From Dactylorhiza incarnata (Eukaryota; Streptophyta; Magnoliopsida; Asparagales; Orchidaceae): a DNA stretch of 64,000 nucleotides. The stretch spans positions 1,922,001 through 1,986,000 of the forward strand of contig JAWHQI010000263.1 in the NCBI GenBank assembly GCA_033032865.1, given 5' to 3'. A program made the translations under genes and the position numbers. Shown piece by piece: positions 32,021 to 45,100 of the stretch (within the stretch, counting starts at the first letter, position 1; each line of letters begins with the position of its first letter). The notes beneath the pieces were generated by a model. That model saw only the letters and a list, made by a program, of their open reading frames with translations. It had not been told where the DNA came from and did no database searches.

Positions 32021-32550
32021 GGTCTATCTTTAATGCACTTAATATTTGGCGCATCACGTACTAAGTTTTGTGAGAACAGCTTATTTATAGTTTTGAAATT
32101 TATATGTGTTAATCTCTTATGCCATTTATCGGCAAGAGATGCACTATCTTTTGCTAAAAGACATACTGGTGTAGAAGATGATAAGCAAAGAAAATTTAAA
32201 CAGAACATATTTCTACAACGAGTGCCTGATAAAATCGTTTCTAGGTTATCTGCCGATTTTATCAAACACTTATCTTTACGAAAATCAACTATGTATCCTT
32301 TATCACAAAGTTGACTTATGCTTATCAGATTATGTTCTAATCCTTCCACATAAGCTACATCTGAAAAGGATACATTACCGTTAGAGATCATACCATAGCC
32401 TTTTGTTATTCCTCTGTCAGATCCGCCAAATATAACTTTTGGGCCATTCTCAACAGGATGAAATTTTGCAAAAGGCTTCTTGTTCCGGTCATATGCCGAG
32501 AACAACCACTGTCCAAATACCAGATAGGATTTTTGTTGGCCTTTGGACAT
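32021..32550 (-). pseudogene. Copia-3 protease and GAG-pre-integrase region, frame-shifted
   Basis: From about 32460 leftwards the frame gives GPKVIFGGSDRGITKGYGM, VEGLEHNLISISQLCDKGY and WHKRLTHINFKTINKLF, the end of protease and the zinc-binding pre-integrase region. The catalytic DSGCSRHMTG motif (about 32505) is present but in another frame, so an indel separates active site and remainder. Another frame change near 32010 separates the CHACVKGKQT block. Copia-4 has the same region with the active site readable. Confidence 0.85.
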
Positions 32551-32569
32551 ACCTGCAAAAGAAAATTAC

Positions 32570-34880
32570 TTTGCCTTAGGAGCCCAAATAACTTTGGGTC
32601 CTGGGTCCCTTGTTAGTTGAGCACCATGATGAACATTAACGTTGCAAGCGGTCTTTCTTGCATTGTTTAGTTGTGATCTCTTGGAATATGTAGAATTGAA
32701 CCAACAGTCTACGGCAAAGTGACCTATTTTGCCGCAACACCAACAGTTAAACCTGTTGTACCTTCTTTTAATATTTTCCTGCTTAATTCTTTTAACTTTG
32801 GTCTTGGCAGGATCAATCCTTCTGGATGAGGATGTTTCATGAGTACATCATACACAGGGTAATGCTTTCTCCTTTGGCTTAGGTACAATAGTCTTTACTA
32901 TTGGTGCTTTAACAGCACTTGGACCATGAACATACGGACCATAATCTCTCAGATTCACTTCTTCATAAGGTGCTTTGAAAGCACTTTGACCGAGGTATTT
33001 AGGACGAGCCCATCCCTTATAGTCATTGACAGGCGCAAAATTAATAGGTCGTGTCAAGTGACCATAAGAGCTTTCCATGTCATAAGCATTTGTGGGAAGT
33101 AGAACTTTCTTAAATTCCACTTGTTCTAGATGGGCTTTCCCTTTTTCTTCGATAGTAGCTTTCTTAGCATTCTTATTTTTCTTCTTGGCACGGGTGCCTT
33201 TAGAAGAATTACTTGGCCCATCCACATGACCTAAACCACTGATACTTGCTTTAGCAGAGAAAATATCAATGATTGGAAGAATGGTTTTGGTTGTGAAAAC
33301 TTTTCAACTAGCTTCTTTTCAGCGGCTAGCTGTTCTTCCAGAACTTTGATAGAGTTCTCTTTCCGTTCAAGGAGCTCATCTGAGCTTTTGATCTTGTCTT
33401 TCAGGATTTGGTTTTCCTCTTTGAAGGAAGAAAGTTGTTCAACTTCCTTTCTCAAATTAGATTCCACTTCTTTGAGAGACATGATCTCCTTGGCCTGAAT
33501 TTTGACTACCTTTCGGCATTTGTCAAAACTTTTAAGCATTTCAGTGTATTGGGTCATGAGGTTTGAGTCACCATCTGAAAGATAATCCTTTTGTTCAGCT
33601 GAAGCATATTCAGAATCAGATAAGATGGTGTGAGAATTTACCTTCCCAGTATATGGAGGTTCTTCTTCTTCATCAGTCATAGCCATTAGCCCAAAGTAGG
33701 CTTCTTCTTCACTACTTGATTTTTCCGAGTCACTGTCGCTTAAAGTTTTATTCTTTTTAGCGACTAGACTCTTTTCAATCTTCCTTTTCCCGTGGGTGGA
33801 TTTCCTTTCTTCTTTTCTTCCGCCCTCTTTCTTTTTATAAGGGCATTCAGCAATCATGTGCCCCGACTTATTGCAACAATAGCAAACTATATCAGAAGAA
33901 ATATGTTTACCAGTTTTAGATTTATACCTGTCATGATTGCTAGAGCTCTTTTTGTGATGATCACCATCACGTCGAGAATGTCTATTTTCAGATGAAAACT
34001 TATTCTTCATGTGTCTTCTTTTGTTTAGCAGTTTCTTGAACTGATGAGAGATTAGAGAAAACTCTCCATCAGACATTTCAGAACTGGAGGAGCCGGCTTC
34101 AGATTCTTTTTCATCATCAGATTCTTGTGTTCTAACTGGAGACAAAGCTCTGCTTTTTCTGGAGCTTTCGGCTTTCATAGCCAAGGTCCTTTCCTTGTTA
34201 GAAATTCTATTCCCATCTTCTTCTGTTTTGCGAATGTTCATTTGCAGTTCATGAGATAATAGTTTCCCAAACAGATTCTGAGGGTCTAGATTTGGTAACT
34301 TCCCAAATTCTCTGATTGCAACTATCTTGCTATCCCAGTCTTTCGTTAGGGATCGCAGGAATTTGTCATTTAGTTCACCATTAGTAAATTCCCGACCATA
34401 ATTCCTTAGGTCGTTTACTATCTTGAAGAATCTTTCATAAGCATCGGCAATGCACTCCTTTTTATTCTGCTTAAAAGCCTCGTACTCTTGATTCAAAAGA
34501 GATCTTCTATCATCTCTTACTTCTTCAGTACCTTCCATAAGAACTATTAAAGACGTCCACATTTCTTTGGCAGAATTACAGTGAATTAAGTTTTGCAACA
34601 TTGAATCATCCACAGCACTGGCAATTATGTCCTTTGCCTTTTTGTCCAAAGCAACGAGAGCAATCTCATCCTTTGTTAAGTCCATCATTTTCTTTGGTAC
34701 TCTTAAGGTTGGATCAATAGTAGAAGCGGTCATAGGCACATGAGGTCCTTCTTCAACGACTTGGAAGATTCTTGGGTCTGCGGCTTCCATATAAAATCTG
34801 ACTCTTTCTTTCCACATAGGAAAATTAGCCTTAGTGCATATTGGCAATTTCAACGAAGACGATTCCGTGCACTTTTCCAT
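32570..34880 (-). pseudogene. Copia-3 gag with two CCHC knuckles, broken
   Basis: The start is placed at 34880 (MEKCTESSSLKL), which aligns with the Copia-4 start; an upstream in-frame ATG at 34916 is possible. The capsid domain includes FPMWKERVRFYMEAADPRIF, RRSLLNQEYEAFKQNKKE and LSHELQMNIRK. The first knuckle CYCCNKSGHMIAEC is at 33843-33884; a predicted coiled coil follows. A one-base loss near 33285 shifts the frame, a TGA near 32850 replaces Cys in QPCVCCTHE, and the second knuckle CWCCGKIGHFAVDC (32704-32745) is in the third piece. Gag ends WAPKAK-stop, as in Copia-4. Confidence 0.88.
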
Positions 34881-34941
34881 GAATGCTAGCAAATAGAATG
34901 GAGAGATCCTATTCAAGGTGGTAACCTTTCAAGAATAACCT

Positions 34942-34953
34942 CCTCTGATACCA
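34942..34953 (-). other. Copia-3 primer binding site
   Basis: The minus strand reads TGGTATCAGAGG two bases after the 5' LTR end, the initiator tRNA-Met type primer site. Confidence 0.88.
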
Positions 34954-34955
34954 AT

Positions 34956-36643
34956 TGTAATATCTAGATGCTAACCAAAATCACCTGGGGGGGGGGGGGG
35001 AATAGGTGATAAATGCGTCTTTTACGGAATTGACAATCTTGAAAAATAAAGAACGCACAGAAGCAAATCACAAACACAGACGACACAAGAAATTTATAGT
35101 GGTTCCCCGTTCTTGGGTACTCCACTTGCCGGCCTCGCCAATCTAGCACCACAGCTAGACTTGACTACTTCACTAAATCTCGGATCAAGAACGATCCTAC
35201 AAACCTCAGAGTCAAAACTCTTACAACTCGGAGATCAAACTCCTACAAACTCAGAGAAAAACCTTCTCTTACAACTCGGAGAATACCTCTCCTACAACTC
35301 GGAGAACAATCTCTCCTACAATCAAAAATGTAAGGTTTGAAAGAAACTGTACTTAACAAATCACAAATAGATCTGAATAATTTGATGAAGATCTTCTTCC
35401 TTCTTGCGACAGAAATGACTTCGGCTTGAAGTAGAAGAAGAAGAATCGAATCGGCACAAATCAGATCTTCTAAGGTCTTGATCGATCCGATAGAATCAGA
35501 ACGTGTGAAGCAATGATCGATTGACCTTACTCTTTCACTTGGAGACGAATTCAGATAACTCATGATCGAACTCCAACGATGGCAATGCACGGCACTAGAC
35601 GACGATCTTGGATCAGATTAGGGTTAGGAGAATATGAACTCTGATCTTCAAAAATGATTTCTTACTTCTCATTCTTAAGGAGTAATCATTATATAGATGA
35701 AGATCTAACGATCAAACCTTAAAACGAGGAAAGACGTCACGTCAATTTGACGGAAAAGACTTGACGTCAAAACGGAAAAACAAAGCTTACGAGAATAGAT
35801 CAAACCACACTTCTCGAGAGATCCACGACTTCTCGAGAGAAACGGGCTAGTTCTCGAAAAACAGCTTTAGAAAGAGAGAACAAAGAACAAAGAATTAAGA
35901 CAGGACTTCTCGAGAGATACAAGACTTCTCGAGAACAAAGAAACTTCTCGAAAACTTTAGAACAATTTCGAGAATAACCTTAAGAGAGAAAGTTTTTCGA
36001 AAGAACCAATGATTTCTCGAAAACAAAAGTACTTCTCGAGAGATCAAAGACTTCTCGAAAGCTGAGCTGAGACAGATTTCTCGAAAACAACTAGAAAAGA
36101 ACTTTTCTCGCAAACAAAGAAGACTTTTCAAGAGAACAAAGATTTCTCGAGAAATGCAAGTAACTACTCGGAAGATTCAACATTGTCTCGAGAGACTTCT
36201 GAAACAACCTCTCTCGAAAAACAAACAAGGACATCTCGAGAGCACAGAAGGACTTCTCGAGAGCACAGAAGGACTTCTCGAGAGCACAGAAGGACTTCTC
36301 GAAAAGTATCCTTACATCTCGAAAAATTTACTTAGGAAACTTTCTTCCTTTGTCTTCAGACCAATGCTGCACACCTAAGCTTTGAATCTTTAATGTCTTG
36401 ATCATAAAGTGTATCCCAATTGAGAGACCACACATGAGTCAACCCCATACCTCACACAATGAAGAATTACATTGCATGAGACTGTGCTTATTGACCCATT
36501 GTGACCTGACATTGGTCTACACTTTGCAATGTGAACCTGCAAAAACATAACTAGAAAGAACAAATCAAATACACAAACAATTCAATCTTGGTTCAAAGTT
36601 GACTTTCTACAAATCAAGGCTATTGTGGATACAAAACCCAACA
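34956..36643 (-). mobile_element. Copia-3 5' LTR
   Basis: 1688 bp, near-identical to 25231-26922. TATA box CTATATAATG at about 35696-35705, CTCGAG array at 35805-36310. Ends abut PBS (left) and TSD CATCT (right). Confidence 0.9.
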
Positions 36644-39600
36644 CATCTCCCCCCTTCAGTTTGGAGTAGATGGACAGTCATGCAAGGCCATAGAGGGGCT
36701 GAATTTCGTGGAGTTTCATGGTGGCCGAAATTCCCCATTCATGGCCATTGATGGCATTGAAGCCATGGCTATTCCCCTCCCTCAATTGAAGCCTTTAAAA
36801 TCTTCACCCGGCAGAGAGGAGTTGTTTCCCCCACTTACCCAAAGGAATCGGGCTCCTCTATGTGGTGGTTGCAGAACTCGGAAACCATGGAGGTCGGCCA
36901 TGGCAATCCCCCTAACGGCAAGACTTCAAGCCCTAAATCAGGTCCAATTCTCTTCTCCTCTCTCAGTGGAAAGATCCCCTCAATCGGCGGCAAGGTTTGA
37001 GCCCTAACGGCTCTGGATCGGGCAGGCCAAGAAGCTCAAAATCGAGCTTTTCTTTCCGATCTAAACGCCCTGTTCCGGCCACTTCCGGCCGGCCAACCAC
37101 CGCGATTCGCCGGCCACCACCTCAACGAAGGTGGTGGCGGCATTAGCTGGCCGGGGCGGCGCCTAGGTGGCCGGGAAAACGGGGATCAAGGTGGCCCAGG
37201 CGCGGGCGATCCTGGCCGTTGGCCAGAGGAAGAAGACGACCAGGCGCGGTTGGATTTGCTTTAGGATTCGTGCAGCCTTTAGCTTTAATCCTCCATTTCT
37301 GTGATTAAAAATGCAGCTCCTTATTAATTCTGGTAAAAATAGTTAGAGGCTGATTCAGAAAAAGTGGTCAACATATAAAGTGTATCCCTTGATGTCTAGT
37401 TTAATACAAAATTAAAATCACTCAATTTGGAGTCCTGGTTAGGGCACAACACTTATTTTAGTGGGGACTGTTCATATGGCTATCCAGAACTTGTTTTTGA
37501 TGCCCACACCATTCTAGAACTCCAAATGACTTGAAATTTGGAGGGTAGGCTACTCTTATATACATCTAACACATGTCCAAATATCAGAATGATTGGAGAA
37601 GTTTTCCCCATAATTTTTGGGAAAGTTCAATAATCCTTGTGTAACCTAATTAGGTACCCTAAACACCCCAAAACCCTTCCAAACTTGGATGGGTGGTCTT
37701 AGGGAGTATGTATAGGCCCTGGTTAAGATATCATGATTTATGGAGTTGATTTGGTGGGGTAATTCACCAAAACAACCTTAGGCTCCCTAGGTTTAGGCAA
37801 AACTTTGGGTGAGTGCCCCCACACTTACACAAAGCCAAATGGCTTCATATTTGGGGTGCACCTCACCCTACCCCATGCCAACCTCTGGTCCAAATTTGGT
37901 GGCCATTGGTGGAGGTTTGCCCTAGTAAATCAAAAAGGGGCTAAATTGCTATTTGCACCCCAAATTGGTACCCATTGGAATCCCACTCCTCACCAAATGT
38001 TGGTAGGATCTTGGGTGATCTTTTATTGACCCATGGTCAGTATAGTGAGTAGTATGGACTTGGGCAAGGTAGGGAGTTCTCTTGAGAATAGTTTGCTTAA
38101 AGGTTATGTTTAGGGCAAAAGTAAACCTAAGCTAATTTTTGGAGTGTGGAGGGGCTTCCTCCCACTGATTGTTGGGGTGACCTTGGTCACTGCCTTGGGA
38201 GGTAGGAGACACCCCAAGGAGTAACTTTGGATGAGTTAGGGCCTAGTGTGCCCTTAAACCCTAGTGGTTAAGTTTATGGTGCCCTTTAGGGTTTGTGAAG
38301 GACATAGAAGTATATGTCCATGGAGAGAAGTGCAAAAGCCCTCTCTGAGCTCTAAGAGTGTTTTAATCCCCTCACAAGAGGTTTGAATGGATTTGGAGAA
38401 GTTTAGACCCTAACCCTAGGCTAAACCCTAATGGGGTGCAAGTAGAGGCTATTGAAGGAAGAGGGGTCAAACCTCAATGGTTTGACTTGAAATTTTGGGT
38501 AGATGGCCTTAGTAACCAGTGAATACTACTGTGAGAATTTGGAGGGATTTGGAGTTGCCAATCCTAAGTAATAAACCCTTGGGTAGATTTGCAAATAATT
38601 AGGGTTTTGGATTTTAGGATGAAATAGCACTTAATGTTTAACCATCTTCTGTCACAATCTTAGTTTTAATGTTATTGATCCCTGGAAAATTCTGTTAAAC
38701 CAAGAGAAAACTTTTGGAGGTCCAAATTGTAATATTTCATAATGTTGGCAATTTTTGGGATGATCAATTGTAGGGTGTTAGATTTCTTTAATTGCATGAA
38801 ACTTAGCTGGATGCCATTTCATACCAATATGTACCCACTGTATTTTTTTCATAATTTTTGGGTTAATATTTTTGGTACCTCTAGTTCATTTTGGAATAAA
38901 TTGCAAATATATCCTCTTTAGAAATTACAAATGTACCCTCTGTGGAACTTGGTAAAACTTTGTAGGATTGAATATTTTAGCTTGTATTACCTCTGTATTA
39001 AATTGCATAAGGTTTGGAGATCATATGAGGGTACCTCCTTTGGAATTAACTGGCAATAAATGAGTTTTAGAATTTTGAAAAATAGTAAATCTTGCTGGTT
39101 TTTTCTAAGAGTTCATATCCACTGATTTTTAGGTATCCTTTATTTATGTAAAAATTTAGGCAGGCATTGGATGTCAGGAAAGCATACTTGCAGTTCAAAC
39201 CTTAGGAAGTGGTATTTTGGGAAAAATGATTTAAATAATATTATTGCTTGGAAAATTATGAAACCCTGGGTATGGACCTCCAATAAAATTGTTGGATCAT
39301 AGGATTGAGTATTTAGTGTACTCCCCTTCATGAGCATCAAAGCGTTGAGGATGGTCTGCGTTTAGCAAATTGGCAATTTTGGGGTTGTAGGCCAAATTGA
39401 ATTATATTGATTGGAGAGTGAGGGCCTCATGGTAATTATATGGATATGAGAGGACCCTTGGAGAGAATTAAGGTTTGATGAGTCATAGGGTGGTGGGGTG
39501 CCATCCTTGGGGTGGGTCGTCCTGCGGTTGACGAAAGGTCATCTTTTGTCTATTAAGGCCTAAAAGCACTTAGGTTTAGACCCGGTGAAATGTTAAGAGG

Positions 39601-39670
39601 GTTTCTTATGGGTAGTAACTAATAACATTAAGTGTCTTGGGAATGGGAACTTTGGGGTGTCATCCCGTAG

Positions 39671-39725
39671 TGGTTCCTAGTACCGTAGCGAGCCCCTCAC
39701 AGGGTAACCCTCGGGAAGTCCAAGA
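39671..39725. repeat. Conserved block shared by long LTRs A, B and C
   Basis: The phrase CTAGTACCGTAGCGAGCCC, a short variable linker and GGGAAGTCCAAGA recur in B at about 43566-43615 (inverted) and in C at about 49837-49882, in LTRs that are otherwise much diverged there. It is followed in all three by sequences with GAGC...GCTC dyads. Confidence 0.7.
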
Positions 39726-40717
39726 CTAACCCAAACTCATAGAAGTAAGACATTGTACAAGATTAACTAATAACACACTCATCCACACCCTGTGGCTTCG
39801 GAAGTTTAGTTGGATTGGTTGACCGAGCGGTGGGCTCGGTGGCTGTTGCAGCAGACTAGATAGTCTGGGGAGCTTTTGGCTCGGAAGGTTACTGATGACG
39901 GGCAGGTTAGCCCGGGGAGCTTATGGCTCGGAAGGTTATTGATGGCGGGCAGGTTAGCCCGGGGAACTCATGGCTCAGAGATAGGAAGTAGAACATGTTG
40001 CATGTGCACTGAAGGTGGTGGGTCTTCGGTATTGGACGGTCGTTCACACCGACGTCAATACGTTGACTCGGCAAGTGTGGTTTTACACTTAGCCTTGATA
40101 GTCTAGCGGTCCAGTCAGCAAGAGTACGCAGACGCTCCGCGGGTTTAGTGGAGGCGTACAATAGGTCTAGGTTGGGTAGTGTGAATACCAACCTAGAGGT
40201 GGGCGAGGCCCAACCCACCGCTTCTGTTTGCCACTACGGGAGTATCCTGGGAGTCTAGCTCGCTCCAAAAAGGAGGAACTAAAGGTCTATGCGCATAGAG
40301 TCGTAGTGGGTGAGTTGCACTTGTATGAACATAGCATAACAACATACTTGCATGTCATAGCATAATCATTGCATTCAACCTACCCCTAACGTATAAGTTG
40401 GTTATGGGACTTCTTATACGGTAGGCCCTGCTAAACGACCCCTTGGTCTATAGGTTTGTATGGGCATTCCTATAAATCAATGGTTACTTTTATATTACTT
40501 CGCTTGCCATTATATACACTGCTTTCTATTCTTTACATCTGCTTTACCATGCCTACTTACTGCTTCATATATATAAACACCTGTTTAGTTGTAGATCCGC
40601 CGTCATCTGCTCTTGTATTTACCCCTTGAATGTCCTCCGCTTCCTCCTCCCATACGGTGCCTAGGAGCCATTGGGGGAGGGGTGGGGAATTGGCTGAGTC
40701 ATTTTGACTGACGGTCG

Positions 40718-41059
40718 GTGGACCTTATCATTTTAGGAGTTCGAGGAGATGCAGCAACCTCCGAGAAACAGGTACAGCAGGATCCGACATGGTGGACCCC
40801 ACAGCCATGCTACCATTGTCACCAGCCGGGACATACTCGGGTCAGATGTCCCATGATGAGTGGAACCCCTCCAGCACAGCGACCAGGAGACCGACGGCGA
40901 AGACATAGACGTGGATTGCGAGGCAGCAACCGCAGGTCAAAAGAGAAGAAGCATCCAGTGTTACAGCACCATTGGAGCCCGGAGTCTGCAGGGATGGGTC
41001 AGTCAGGTCAGGGTGCTTCGGTTTCAGTGTCGGTGTCGTTTAGCTTTAGTTTTACTTAG
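40718..41059 (+). pseudogene. Captured zinc-knuckle fragment in long LTR A
   Basis: A 113-codon frame contains CYHCHQPGHTRVRCP, a full CX2CX4HX4C knuckle as in retroelement Gag, followed by an Arg-rich stretch (RRRRHRRGLRG). The corresponding part of B passes from ATCATTTTAGG to TTAGCTTCCGCGAG without it, and C has unrelated sequence, so this looks like a gag scrap captured by A. Translation in vivo is unproven. Confidence 0.6.
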
Positions 41060-41364
41060 GAGTTAGCTTCCGCGAGTGATCTTGTAGTGAGGAAATGATG
41101 TATAGGGCAAGAGCCCCTTTTTTAGCGTATCCCCTTGTTATCTTTATTCAGTTAATATATGTGGACATTTACCTTTACGGTTTTAATTCATGTGATTATG
41201 TGGACTTGTCTTCTCTTTATTGTACTTTTCTTCGTGATCGATTTAGCCGGCAGGATCGGCGTTTTGTAGTGGCGACCCTCCCGAGTGAAGGTGTCACCGC
41301 AAAACGGCGGTTCTGGCCCTAAGACCCGGTGGTTTTTGCAAAAAAAAAGGGGTCTTACAGTGTC

Positions 41365-41715
41365 TCCACTACAGATGCGAAATACAAGGCATCGACCTTG
41401 GCAGCTTAGGAAGTCATCTGGCTTAGGAGGCTAGTGGGAGACATCCATGAGGAGGTGCTAGGTCCTACTATGCTACGTGGTGATAACGAGAGTGCTCTTA
41501 AACTGGTTAATAATCCAATTTGTCACGCATGGACCAAGCATACTGAGATCGAGCATCACTTCATTCGGGAGGTGTTGGAGGGATCTTTGATGGTTGAGTA
41601 TGTGCGAAGCGAGGACAATGTCGCAGACATCTTCACAAAGACGCTGTCGAAAGGACCTTTTGGTCAGTTACGGAGCTTGCTTGAGCTGACTTCCATTTCC
41701 CACTTCAAGGGAGAG
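41365..41715 (+). pseudogene. Copia-2 RNase H C-terminus and polypurine tract
   Basis: This is the other half of the RNase H split by A: SVSTTDAKYKAS, a stop, EVIWLRRLVGDIHEEVLGP, GDNESALKLVNNP, AWTKHTEIEHHFIRE and DNVADIFTKTLSKGPF, ending at a stop with HFKGEC. The RNase H Asp of GDNESA is kept. The polypurine tract AAGGGAGAG (41707-41715) abuts the LTR start and primes plus-strand synthesis. Confidence 0.9.
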
Positions 41716-42144
41716 TGTTGAATTTTTGAAGTAGAAGTGGAAGGTGTTGGGCAGTCTAATTAAAGGGAGACAACAGAGACCACGCGGTCTATGCGGGTTT
41801 TCTCTTGTGTTTGTCTGCATGTCCAAGTTGGCTTTCTGTTGTGGTGATCGGGTGGTCTGGCTTGCAGAGACCGCACGTGATCTGGATAGGCAGTTATTGC
41901 ACCTTTTTTGGATGGTGACGACATCAGTCTGTTTTCCTATAAATAAAGGTGCAGGGCCCGTCATTCCTATCAAGAACTGTCAGCAGCCAACATCAAGCAG
42001 TCTTCCTCCTTGGTGATTCCTCCCAACTTTGAATAACCAGCTCGCCAACGGTCTCCTCTGGGAGATCTGTGTTTTAGTTCTTGAGTTGTTCGCAGCAAGC
42101 TCGACGATCAGGCTATCTTACGGTCAGACGATCTAGAGTTGCGG
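41716..42144 (+). mobile_element. Copia-2 3' LTR, first 429 bp
   Basis: It starts TGTTGAATTTTTGAAG after the PPT, has TATA box CCTATAAATAAAGG at about 41936-41949, and is cut at 42144 by long LTR B. The remainder lies beyond Copia-4, outside the window. It matches the inverted LTR at 17958-18817. Confidence 0.9.
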
Positions 42145-45100
42145 TGTAAGACCCCTTTTTTTTCGAAAACCCGCGTCTTATGCCCAGAACCGCCGCTTTG
42201 CGGTGACACCAACACACGGGAAGGTCGCCACTACAAAGCGCCGATTCTGCCGGCCATATCGATCACAGAAGAAGAAAAGTATAAACGAACAATAGAAATT
42301 CAAGTCCACAAATCACATGCTATATATATAAATGTCCACATCATTTAACTGAAATAAAAAGGGGTTACATTAATAAAAGGGCTCATGCCCTGTACATCAT
42401 GTCCTCACTACAAGATCACTCGCGGAAGCTAGCTACTAATCACTCATTGATCTTGAAACTTGTGCTCATGTACTAGACTGGCCCGCCTCCGTCTACACCG
42501 GCCTCTAATGCTGCTGCGTCTCCTCGATCCCCTAAAATGATATGGTCCACCGACCGTTAGTCAAAAAGACTAATCCTTATGTTCCCCACCCCTCCCCCAA
42601 TGGTTCCTAGGCACCGAGCAGGAGGATGAAGCGGAGGACATCAAGGGGTATAAAATAAAGCAGATGACGACGGATCTAGTCTACAGGAAATATCTACCAC
42701 TACTCAAGTATATATATACATTTGAAGCAATAAATAAAGCATGGTAAAGAGCAATTAAAGAGCAGTAAGTAAAGATAAGTATATAATATAAAAGTAACCA
42801 TTGATTTATAGGAATTCCCATACAAACCTATAGACCAAGGGGTCGTTTAGCAAGGCTTATCGTATGAAGAGTCCCATAATCAATCTATATGATATGGGTA
42901 GGGGTTGAAATGCAATGTTTTTTCGATGGCATGCAGAGTTATGCAGTTTATGCTATGTTCATACAAGTGCAACTCACACACTTCGACTCTATACGGACAT
43001 ACCTTTAGTTCCCCCTTTTTGGAGCTAGCAAGACTCCCAGGATACTCCCGTAGTGGCAAACAAAAGCGGTGGGTTGGGCCTCGTCCACCTCTAGGTTGGT
43101 ATTCAAACTACCTAAGCTAGACCTATCGTACGCCTCAACGCAAAACTGTGGAGCATCTGCGTACTCTTACTGGCTGGACCACCAGACTTTTATGGCTAAG
43201 TGCAAATTCCACACTTGCCGAGTCAACGTATTGACATCGGTGTGAACGACCGTCCAATACCGAGGACCCACCACCTTTATGCACATGCAAGCATGTTTAC
43301 CATCTACCTCTGAGCCATAAGCTCCCAGGGCTAACCCGCCCGTCACCATAACCTTCCGAGCCACTGGCTCGTCGGACCAACCCGTCCGCACCAACAAACA
43401 TTACTGAGTCACAAGCTCACCAGACTAATTAGTCTGCTGCTACAACCACCGAGCCTACCGCTTGTAAGACCAAATCGACTAATATACCCGTAACAACGGG
43501 GTGTGGGTGAGTGTATTTTTAAGTTAATCTTGTACAACAACTTATCCCTACAATTTATGATTAATCTTGGACTTCCCGAGGATTACCCTGTAAGGGTCTC
43601 GCTACGGTACTAGAAACTATAATGGGATGATAACCCAAAGCTCTCTTTCCAAGGCTCTTAATGTTATTGATATCTACCCATAAGAATACCCCTCTTAACA
43701 TTTCACTTGAATTAATCTCCTAAGTGTTTTTCTGACTCCCCACGGGAAAGACGATCTTTCGTCAATCCCGGGCACAACTTTACCCTTAACTCACCAAGCA
43801 CACTCTTATCTCGTAACTCCTTTTGGTAAGCTCAAATCATCTCAATCAGACTAGGTATACCAACGATCTTTCATTCCCACCTATTGGTATTCAATTTACC
43901 CAAGTTTTACAGTTTTACTATACGCAAACCAAATAAGCTATATGAGTGCATAAGAGGAGGTACTCCAAATATTCATCCAACTGACTCAAGATTATTACTG
44001 AGAGTTTATCATGGTATTCTAAGACTAAATCCAAAGGATCATATTTTCCTTAATTATTTAACTTTTATTTTAATTTCTCCAATATTTGCCAAGTATGAAA
44101 ATGAACATGAAGTGTAAAGTATTCTTATGATATGGCTCCCATAAAATTAAGATAAATCTATCATGTCAAAATAACAGTAAGTGCAGAATATCACAATTTT
44201 ACAACCAAGAATTGTCCTCTATTTATAATATTTATCATCTATCCAAAGCTGGAGGTTAATGAAGGAACTATCAAAAAATACTTATCCAAAAATTATGGAA
44301 AAATAACTAGATCTCTATAGTATTTAATAAGGCTTACTGACTGAGTTTCACAATTTATAGAAATCAATTTCTCACGTAAATAAATATTCCAAATAAATCC
44401 TAATATGAGCATGTTGTGAAGTGGCCTACTGATAACAATCTCTAAAAATTATATAAAAAATTTACAAAGCTTCCTAGTGCCCTGAAATGTCCTATCACCA
44501 AGTTACAAATTTTTCCAGAGAGTATTGAACCCTCAATTATTTTTCTTAAGGCTAAGACAAAATAAGTGTCTTGTGAATGAAGTACTGGTTAATTCATTTA
44601 ATTAATTACACAAAAATTACCAGAGGTCTATCATATGATTATAAAGGCACCACCAAGGTTTCATCATCATCCAAGACCATTTGAGCATGTAAATTTCTTT
44701 TATAATGAAATGCCTAAAGGGGTTATGACCTAATTTAGGGCGAATAAGGGTTCTTACAATCCTCCTAAAATTTCTTAGGGTATTATTACACCCTTTGAAC
44801 TTGTACACCAAATTTCATGACCATTCAATAAGATTTGACCCCATGTCCTTCACAAAGCTCCAAGTGCAACCCTAAGGGTAAAGCTAGGGCTGTAACATCC
44901 CCAAAACAACTAGACCCCTAAGATGCATTTTGTCATGACAAGGTCATGGCATTGCTCTAAGAGGACAAAACGGCCTTAAGAACCAAGGTGAATAAGTGAA
45001 AATTGCCTTGGTGTGCAAATAGCCAAATTTGACTCCATGGCTTATGACTTAATAATTGAGCTTTAAATGACAAGTGGACCCCACTAACACTCTTAGACCA

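Larger units (their letters stand above)
25231..36643 (-). mobile_element. Copia-3: SIRE-type Ty1/copia element with two LTRs and a third ORF, TSD CATCT
   Basis: A complete element inserted in long LTR A, with CATCT at 25226-25230 and 36644-36648. Order on the minus strand: 5' LTR (34956-36643), PBS (34942-34953), gag, pol, third ORF, PPT (AAATAGGGGGAG, about 26925-26936), 3' LTR (25231-26922). The LTRs differ at about 15-20 positions by eye over about 1.69 kb, indicating a fairly recent insertion. Gag-pol is nevertheless defective in several places while the third ORF is open throughout. Confidence 0.9.
24233..41359 (+). mobile_element. Long LTR A (gypsy-type solo LTR, about 5.7 kb without its insertion), TSD GTGTC
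   Basis: It starts TGTAACATCCCCC and ends GGGGTCTTACA, with GTGTC at 24228-24232 and 41360-41364 inside Copia-2 RNase H. These termini fit chromovirus (Tekay/Del-like) LTRs. Own sequence is 24233-25230 and 36649-41359; Copia-3 fills the middle. No pol and no second copy of the terminus is visible, so I read it as a solo LTR. B and C share the start (with GTCATGACAAGGTCATGAC), a block near 39671-39725 and the last about 120 bp (GCCGGCAGGATCGGCG...). Confidence 0.75.

Noticed and set aside
24233..41359. Reading A as a full gypsy element with two short LTRs
   Set aside because: The start TGTAACATCCCC does not recur before the end, the terminal TTACA block does not recur near the start, and there is no pol; a solo LTR explains it better.
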